A DNA stretch of 18,003 nucleotides from an uncultured Micavibrio sp. (GTDB lineage: Bacteria; Pseudomonadota; Alphaproteobacteria; Micavibrionales; UBA1664): NCBI GenBank assembly GCA_913057885.1, contig CAJXOI010000002.1:1-18003 (forward strand), read 5' to 3'. The position numbers and the translations under genes were made by a program. Within the stretch, counting starts at the first letter, position 1; each line of letters begins with the position of its first letter. This document shows positions 14,045 through 18,003 of the stretch, in pieces. The notes below the pieces were generated by a model that saw nothing but the letters and a program-made list of their open reading frames with translations, did no database searches and was not told the DNA's origin.

Positions 14045-14803
14045 CTATAAGCTACAAACTTCGCATTGGTGGTTTTGCGGAACTGACATTTTAGAAAAAC
14101 TCATGCTCAGCGAGTTATATAACAGTATGTGACCATGTAAGTTGTCACCAATGCCCAATAGCTCTTTTAGAGCTTCTGTTGCCATTAAAGTTCCTATGGT
14201 TCCTGTAATTGGAGAAAATACGGCTGAATCGTTGCATGTGGGAACTTCATTATTCTCTGGCTGAATAGGGTATAAGCATTTATAACATCCGCATTTGACA
14301 TCGTTGTTTCTCTGGCTATGAAAGAGCATGACTTGCCCTACATAGTGTAAAACAGAGCCAGTCACCAAAGGTATGTTATTGGTATAGCAATATCTATTAA
14401 GGAGATAGCGGGCTTTAAAATTATCTGTGGCATCAACAACTAAGTCCACCCCTTGAATTAGATGAATATTATCTTCAGATATTTTTTCTTGAATACTATT
14501 TATTTTGCAATAAGGATTTGTCTTTTCTAATGCTACTTGCGCAGCTTCAACTTTAGGTTTTTTACTGTCAGATTCAGTGTACAGGACTTGTCTTTGTAAA
14601 TTTGTCATCATAACAACGTCATCGTCATAAATATCTAGTTTGCCTACCCCACTTGCGACAAGATATAACGATGCTGGACAGCCCAAACCGCCTGCCCCTA
14701 TCATTGCAATTTTTTTAGACGCTAATAAAGATTGTTTTTCCTCTCCAAAATCTGGAAGGTCTATGTGTTTCTCAAAACGAACTAATTCCTTTGCAGATAA
14801 CAT
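14045..14803 (-). CDS. MoeB/ThiF-like E1 adenylyltransferase
   Basis: This 252-residue enzyme activates the C-terminus of a MoaD/ThiS-type protein by adenylation. Visible features are the ATP loop GAGGLG at 36-41, the arginine in NLQRQ (R71), K84, and the magnesium aspartate D127 in VDATDNF. Zinc ligands are C173-x-x-C176 (GCYKC) and C247-x-x-C250 (CEVC), and Cys190 (VPTCNDSAV) aligns with the catalytic Cys region of ThiF. The enzyme ends right after the zinc site and lacks the rhodanese domain found in some relatives, so sulfur must come from a host cysteine desulfurase or rhodanese. The only MoaD/ThiS-like protein in view is at the other end of the same operon and is its likely partner. An alternative, as with MccB, is direct adenylation of the peptide. 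Confidence 0.92.
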   Translation of the reverse strand: MLSAKELVRFEKHIDLPDFGEEKQSLLASKKIAMIGAGGLGCPASLYLVASGVGKLDIYDDDVVMMTNLQRQVLYTESDSKKPKVEAAQVALEKTNPYCKINSIQEKISEDNIHLIQGVDLVVDATDNFKARYLLNRYCYTNNIPLVTGSVLHYVGQVMLFHSQRNNDVKCGCYKCLYPIQPENNEVPTCNDSAVFSPITGTIGTLMATEALKELLGIGDNLHGHILLYNSLSMSFSKMSVPQNHQCEVCSL

Positions 14804-14865
14804 TCTTTTTTGGTACTACAAGTAATAATAATAAACAAATAAAAAAGGGAAATCGTTTTAAGGAC

Positions 14866-15195
14866 ATGTCTCGTCTTAAGTCGTATAACGTAAATATTGC
14901 TGGAAAGAGAACATCTATTCGTCTTGAGACATATATGTGGGAATCTCTGAAAGATATTGCTGAAAGAGAAAAGTCTACTATTCATGAAATATGTACTTTG
15001 GTTTACAAAAACAGCGATAAAAAAACAGGTTTTACATCTTCTCTGAGGGTATTCATTCTTTTGTATTTTAAGGCTGCGTCAACTGAGAAAGGCCATAGTA
15101 AGGCGGGACATGGATCTATAACAAAAATGATAGGCCGCGCACATAGTAATGCTCAGAAGAAAAACCCCATCGGCTATGATGACTTTACACAATAA
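14866..15195 (+). CDS. Ribbon-helix-helix domain protein
   Basis: From the ATG at 14866 this is a 109-residue protein. It opens with a ribbon-helix-helix fold (NVNIAGKRTSIRLETYMWES, then LKDIAEREKSTIHEICTLVY) and continues with SSLRVFILLYFKAAS and GHSKAGHGS, a combination typical of small RHH proteins common in Alphaproteobacteria. The frame is open to 14791, but 14866 matches the family start. AAGGA lies unusually close to it, so the start is not certain. It diverges from the E1 gene across about 60 bp, so it is well placed to regulate the biosynthetic operon and itself. It lies inside the element, close to the right attachment site. Confidence 0.8.
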   Translation: MSRLKSYNVNIAGKRTSIRLETYMWESLKDIAEREKSTIHEICTLVYKNSDKKTGFTSSLRVFILLYFKAASTEKGHSKAGHGSITKMIGRAHSNAQKKNPIGYDDFTQ

Positions 15196-15489
15196 TTATC
15201 CATACTTCTTCAACAAAAATGTTTGGAAGCTCATATTAGTTAAATCTACTAAAAATTTTTAGAGGGCTTAAATACTAAATTCCATTCTCCCCTCTTTTTC
15301 CCTCCCCCCTCCTGTCACACCAATTCTCTCAGCGAAATCACCTTATAATAAATTGTTTTGTAAATGCGTTTTGGTCTGGTGTTTGTTACACAAACTTGTT
15401 ACACTTTTACTTATAAGTTGAGTGTTTTGAAAATTAAGAATTGAGGAAACACAAGGCTTTCGTAGCTTGCGGAGACAGCATTGCCTCAA
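15196..15489. other. Non-coding right end of the element
   Basis: About 300 bp without a supported gene. It holds a pyrimidine-rich stretch around 15283-15311 (C- and T-runs), the right pair of TTGTTACAC repeats (15383-15404) and an 8-bp TTCGTAGC at 15459-15466 that is inverted relative to GCTACGAA at 907-914 near the left end. This is probably the attachment-site arm region. Confidence 0.5.
15383..15404 (+). repeat. Right pair of candidate integrase arm-type sites
   Basis: TTGTTACAC at 15383-15391 and 15396-15404, with the same 13-bp period and orientation as the left pair at 968-990. They lie about 90-110 bp inside attR. The shared sequence, spacing and end location argue for integrase binding rather than chance. 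Confidence 0.6.
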
Positions 15490-15517
15490 CCTCGTCATCC
15501 GCTCCATCCATCTTCGC
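15490..15517 (+). repeat. attR: right copy of 28-bp direct repeat
   Basis: Identical to 876-903 and equivalent to the 3' end of tRNA-Gly plus 11 bp. It marks the junction with the chromosome; the next backbone gene starts 40 bp further on. Confidence 0.93.
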
Positions 15518-15556
15518 GCTTCCCTTCCCCTAAATGTTTTTTGTAATCGGGTCGAA

Positions 15557-16696
15557 ATGAACATATTGCATATATCAGAAGACGAGCGTTTTGCAGATAT
15601 TGCAATGAGGATGCTTCAAAAATTCTGTGATAATGATCTCTGGCTTATTGGCGAACGTCATCAAAAGCTTTTAAAAACAGAACCTGACAAACACATCCCT
15701 GACCCCAGCACCATTCATGCAATTGACATCTCGGAACTGGCCAAATATGACGCCATTATTTTGCACAGCCTCTCAAAGCAATTTTACCCCTTAATTGATG
15801 CGGCGCCGAACTATACTCCAATCATATGGTTAGGATGGGGCTATGACTATTATGATTTAATAGGGCGGAATTTATACTTGCCCCTCACACACCGTCAGTT
15901 TGAAGTAAGCCCTGCTTGTCTAAAAACCATTCCATTCGCCCCGAACGTCATATCTTTTCTCAAACGCTACAAAGCAAGGAAAAACCGGCGTAAAAACCTT
16001 GCAGTCAAACGCATCAATTTTTTCGCCCCGGTATTGAAAAACGAATATGCCTTATCATCGACAAATATAGCTTTGCCAGAATTTATCGAGTGGAAATACG
16101 GCGACCTTCAAAACGATATTTTTCCCTTACCAATTGACCATAAAGTAAATAAGACACAAGATATTCTTTTGGGGAATAGCGCTAATAAAAGCAATAATCA
16201 TCTTGATGCCTTTGCTCTTTTGGAGACTGTAGATTTAAAAAATAGAAAAATTATTACTCCGCTTGGCTATGGCAATAAAAATTATGCCAGGCTTATTGAG
16301 AAAAAGGGGGGCGAAGTATTTGGAAACAATTTTCATGGAATCATTGACCTCATGCCATTGCAAGACTATTCCACAATGATTGCCCAATGCGACTATGCCA
16401 TCATGAATCATCTGAGGCAGCAGGCGTTAGGGACTATCATCATATTGCTCTATTGCGGAACAAAAGTGTTTCTTCGTGAAGAAAATCCACTTTATGATTT
16501 TCTTAAGAGTATGGAAATCGAAGTGGCTACACTTAATGATTGTGACGATTTGAAAGAGAATCTTATGACACCTCTCAGCGCCGAAAACCAATACAAAAAC
16601 AGAGACATTGTGCGTCAATATTGGTCTTCGGACGCGTGCGATCAGAGGACACGCGCACTGGTTGAAAAAATAGCAAAACATCACGAGGACAGATGA
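15557..16696 (+). CDS. WecF-like glycosyltransferase (GT56)
   Basis: This 379-residue protein resembles the GT56 family, whose best-known member WecF adds 4-acetamidofucose (Fuc4NAc) to lipid II of enterobacterial common antigen. Family-like segments are TPIIWLGWGYDYYDL, ILLGNSANKSNNHLDAF, KIITPLGYGNKNYARLIE, MIAQCDYAIMNHLRQQALGT and FLREENPLYDFL. The start chosen is the ATG at 15557 (MNILHISEDERF); the frame is open further upstream to 15467, but that stretch includes the attR repeat and so was created or changed by the insertion. Its stop overlaps the flippase start (ATGA), so the two form an operon for a surface glycan. The actual sugar donor is not determined by the sequence. Confidence 0.88.
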   Translation: MNILHISEDERFADIAMRMLQKFCDNDLWLIGERHQKLLKTEPDKHIPDPSTIHAIDISELAKYDAIILHSLSKQFYPLIDAAPNYTPIIWLGWGYDYYDLIGRNLYLPLTHRQFEVSPACLKTIPFAPNVISFLKRYKARKNRRKNLAVKRINFFAPVLKNEYALSSTNIALPEFIEWKYGDLQNDIFPLPIDHKVNKTQDILLGNSANKSNNHLDAFALLETVDLKNRKIITPLGYGNKNYARLIEKKGGEVFGNNFHGIIDLMPLQDYSTMIAQCDYAIMNHLRQQALGTIIILLYCGTKVFLREENPLYDFLKSMEIEVATLNDCDDLKENLMTPLSAENQYKNRDIVRQYWSSDACDQRTRALVEKIAKHHEDR

Positions 16697-18003
16697 GCAT
16701 TATTCAGCAAGGAAAGACCGGACTTCAATGGACATCCTTGTCGGCAATCTTCGGTATCGTGTTGCAACTTATACAAATTGCTATTTTAGCCAGATTTCTT
16801 GAGGCAGAAGCCTTTGGATTAATGGCATTGGCCGTTGTAGCAATCAATTTTGCACAAGCTTTTTCTGATATAGGACTTAGTAGCGCCATCATCCATCATG
16901 ATAAAATACATCGCCAACAATTAAGTACATTATACTGGCTCAACATTCTGGCCGCAGGGACGATTGCATGTATTGTCATTTGTTCAGCCCCTATTATCGC
17001 CGATTTTTATAATCAGCCTGACCTGGCAAATATTCTTATTACGATCAGTGCATGCTTTATCTGTCATGCCCTGGGGCAACAACCCAAAACTCTTTTGCAA
17101 AAAGAATTGCAGTTTAAAATAATTGCCGTCATTGAAATGGTGGGCAAAATCATTGCATTGAGTGTTGCTGTTTGCATGGCTTATTACGGTTTTGGAGTTT
17201 ATGCCCTTGTTTATGCGGCGATTCTATCATCATTGTTTTTGGCAATTGGATATATGGTTCTTGGTTACAAAAAGAATAAGCCCGGTTTTTATTTTGATAT
17301 CAAATCAGTTAGCGCCCTTTTGCATTTTGGAACCTATACTGCTGCTGAGAGGATAGTCACATTATTATCTTATAACATAGACTCGATTTTAATTGGCAAG
17401 TTACTGGGTATTGATGCGTTGGGCCTATATAATCTCGCTAAACAAATTATCATCCGCCCAGCGCAAATCATAAATCCGATTGTAACAAAAGTCACAGTGC
17501 CGATTATGGCCAAAATGCAAAATGATATCACTTTGTTGCGAGGGATCTATTTAAAAACCACCAATTATTTAGCATCAGTGAATTTCCCAATATATGGTTT
17601 CATCGGTATTTTTGCAGCAACAATTGTCAACGTTGTTTTTGGCAGCGAATGGACGGAACTAACGCCGATTATTCAAATTTTATGCATTTATGGTGCCCTC
17701 CGCTCGACCGCAAATCCGTTAGGGTCGTTAATCGTTGCAAAAGGTCGTTATAAATTAGGATTTTATTGGAATATGATATCTTTAATATTGGTCTTCCCGG
17801 CCGTATATACCGGATCATATTATGGTTTGATCGGTGTCTGCTGGGCGCTTGTTATGCTTTCTGCAGGCCTTATCATACCGCATTGGTTTTTTATTGTGCG
17901 TACCCTTTGCGCGGCAGGAATATTCGAATATCATAAACAAATATTAATTCCATGCCTGATAACAATAATTGCGATGGCCACAATGGTGATGTGTCACCAC
18001 TTG
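16693..18003 (+). CDS. Wzx/WzxC-type polysaccharide flippase (3' end outside window)
   Basis: The 437 visible codons, open to the right edge, encode a polytopic membrane protein of the MOP flippase superfamily. The N-terminus, MSIIQQGKTGLQWTSLSAIF then ILARFLEAEAFGLMALAVV and FSDIGLSSAIIH, is typical of colanic-acid-exporter-like (WzxC) proteins, as are QQPKTLLQKELQFK and IGKLLGIDALGLYNLA. About a dozen hydrophobic helices are visible. It would flip lipid-linked oligosaccharides across the inner membrane. It starts inside the stop codon of the GT56 gene and works in the same glycan pathway. This is chromosomal backbone just outside the element. Confidence 0.9.
   Translation, partial: MSIIQQGKTGLQWTSLSAIFGIVLQLIQIAILARFLEAEAFGLMALAVVAINFAQAFSDIGLSSAIIHHDKIHRQQLSTLYWLNILAAGTIACIVICSAPIIADFYNQPDLANILITISACFICHALGQQPKTLLQKELQFKIIAVIEMVGKIIALSVAVCMAYYGFGVYALVYAAILSSLFLAIGYMVLGYKKNKPGFYFDIKSVSALLHFGTYTAAERIVTLLSYNIDSILIGKLLGIDALGLYNLAKQIIIRPAQIINPIVTKVTVPIMAKMQNDITLLRGIYLKTTNYLASVNFPIYGFIGIFAATIVNVVFGSEWTELTPIIQILCIYGALRSTANPLGSLIVAKGRYKLGFYWNMISLILVFPAVYTGSYYGLIGVCWALVMLSAGLIIPHWFFIVRTLCAAGIFEYHKQILIPCLITIIAMATMVMCHHL

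Larger units (their letters stand above)
876..15517. mobile_element. Integrative element inserted at tRNA-Gly, carrying a YcaO/TfuA peptide cluster
   Basis: The segment is bounded by a perfect 28-bp direct repeat, the left copy of which contains the 3' end of tRNA-Gly. A tyrosine integrase gene begins about 90 bp inside the left end. Interior genes include an AlpA-like excisionase/regulator, a DUF3631 ATPase, two XRE-type regulators, small membrane proteins and a RiPP-type operon. The interior looks more AT-rich than the left-hand backbone genes, consistent with transfer. No relaxase, type IV secretion, capsid, portal or terminase gene is visible, so the element probably depends on a helper to move between cells. 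Excision between the repeats would give a 14,614-bp circle. Boundaries are seen directly; the mobility class (satellite or small genomic island) is inferred. Confidence 0.9.

Noticed and set aside
15283..15311. C/T-rich tract near the right end as a possible CRISPR or repeat array
   Set aside because: It is a single low-complexity stretch with no spaced repeats; no CRISPR array is visible anywhere in the window.
15467..15556. Upstream extension of the GT56 reading frame
   Set aside because: It spans attR and element DNA, so the frame exists only because of the insertion; family similarity begins at 15557.

Overview
The window looks like a bacterial chromosome, most likely from an alphaproteobacterium. 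The evidence for the lineage is a ribbon-helix-helix protein of a type common in that class and a bacterial prolyl-tRNA-deacylase-like protein; the assignment is tentative. The chromosomal backbone is seen only at the two edges. At the left edge are a LON-substrate-binding-domain protein (cut by the window), a YbaK/ProX-type deacylase and a tRNA-Gly(GCC) gene. At the right edge are a WecF-like (GT56) glycosyltransferase and a Wzx-type flippase (cut by the window), which belong to surface polysaccharide synthesis.

Between them, from 876 to 15517, lies an integrative element inserted at the 3' end of the tRNA-Gly gene. A perfect 28-bp direct repeat (876-903 and 15490-15517) marks attL and attR, so the excised circle would be 14,614 bp. 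A tyrosine integrase gene lies just inside the left end. Paired TTGTTACAC repeats with the same 13-bp period sit near both ends and look like integrase arm-type sites. No relaxase, conjugation, capsid or terminase gene is seen. The element resembles a phage-satellite-like or small genomic island, with an AlpA-like excisionase/regulator and a DUF3631 ATPase as its core module.

Element layout, left to right: integrase and a GIY-YIG protein (993-2720); a pocket of small unrecognised membrane proteins (2754-3886), two of which share an upstream promoter-like block; an XRE repressor with a clear dyad operator region, divergent from a lipoprotein and a Sel1-repeat protein (3938-5347); an XRE-ImmA/IrrE metallopeptidase with a partner gene, behind a promoter carrying duplicated operator-like repeats (5353-7190); DUF3631 and AlpA (7271-8787); then a six-gene minus-strand biosynthetic operon (9259-14803) with a divergent RHH regulator at its head (14866-15195).

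The operon is the most interesting part. In transcription order it encodes a MoeB/ThiF-like E1 enzyme, a STAND-type ATPase with a helical-repeat C-terminus, a 29-residue peptide with the strongest ribosome-binding site in the window, a YcaO, a TfuA and a MoaD/ThiS-like sulfur carrier ending in Gly-Gly. YcaO with TfuA is the established backbone-thioamidation pair, and characterised TfuA releases sulfide from a ThiS-type thiocarboxylate. The operon therefore appears to carry its own sulfur activation (E1), sulfur carrier (MoaD-like), sulfur release (TfuA), amide activation (YcaO) and substrate peptide: a mobile thioamidated-RiPP cluster. No dedicated exporter or leader peptidase is present. A 13-bp RNA stem-loop just after the peptide stop codon encloses the GTG start of ycaO, suggesting translational coupling between the peptide and its modifying enzymes.
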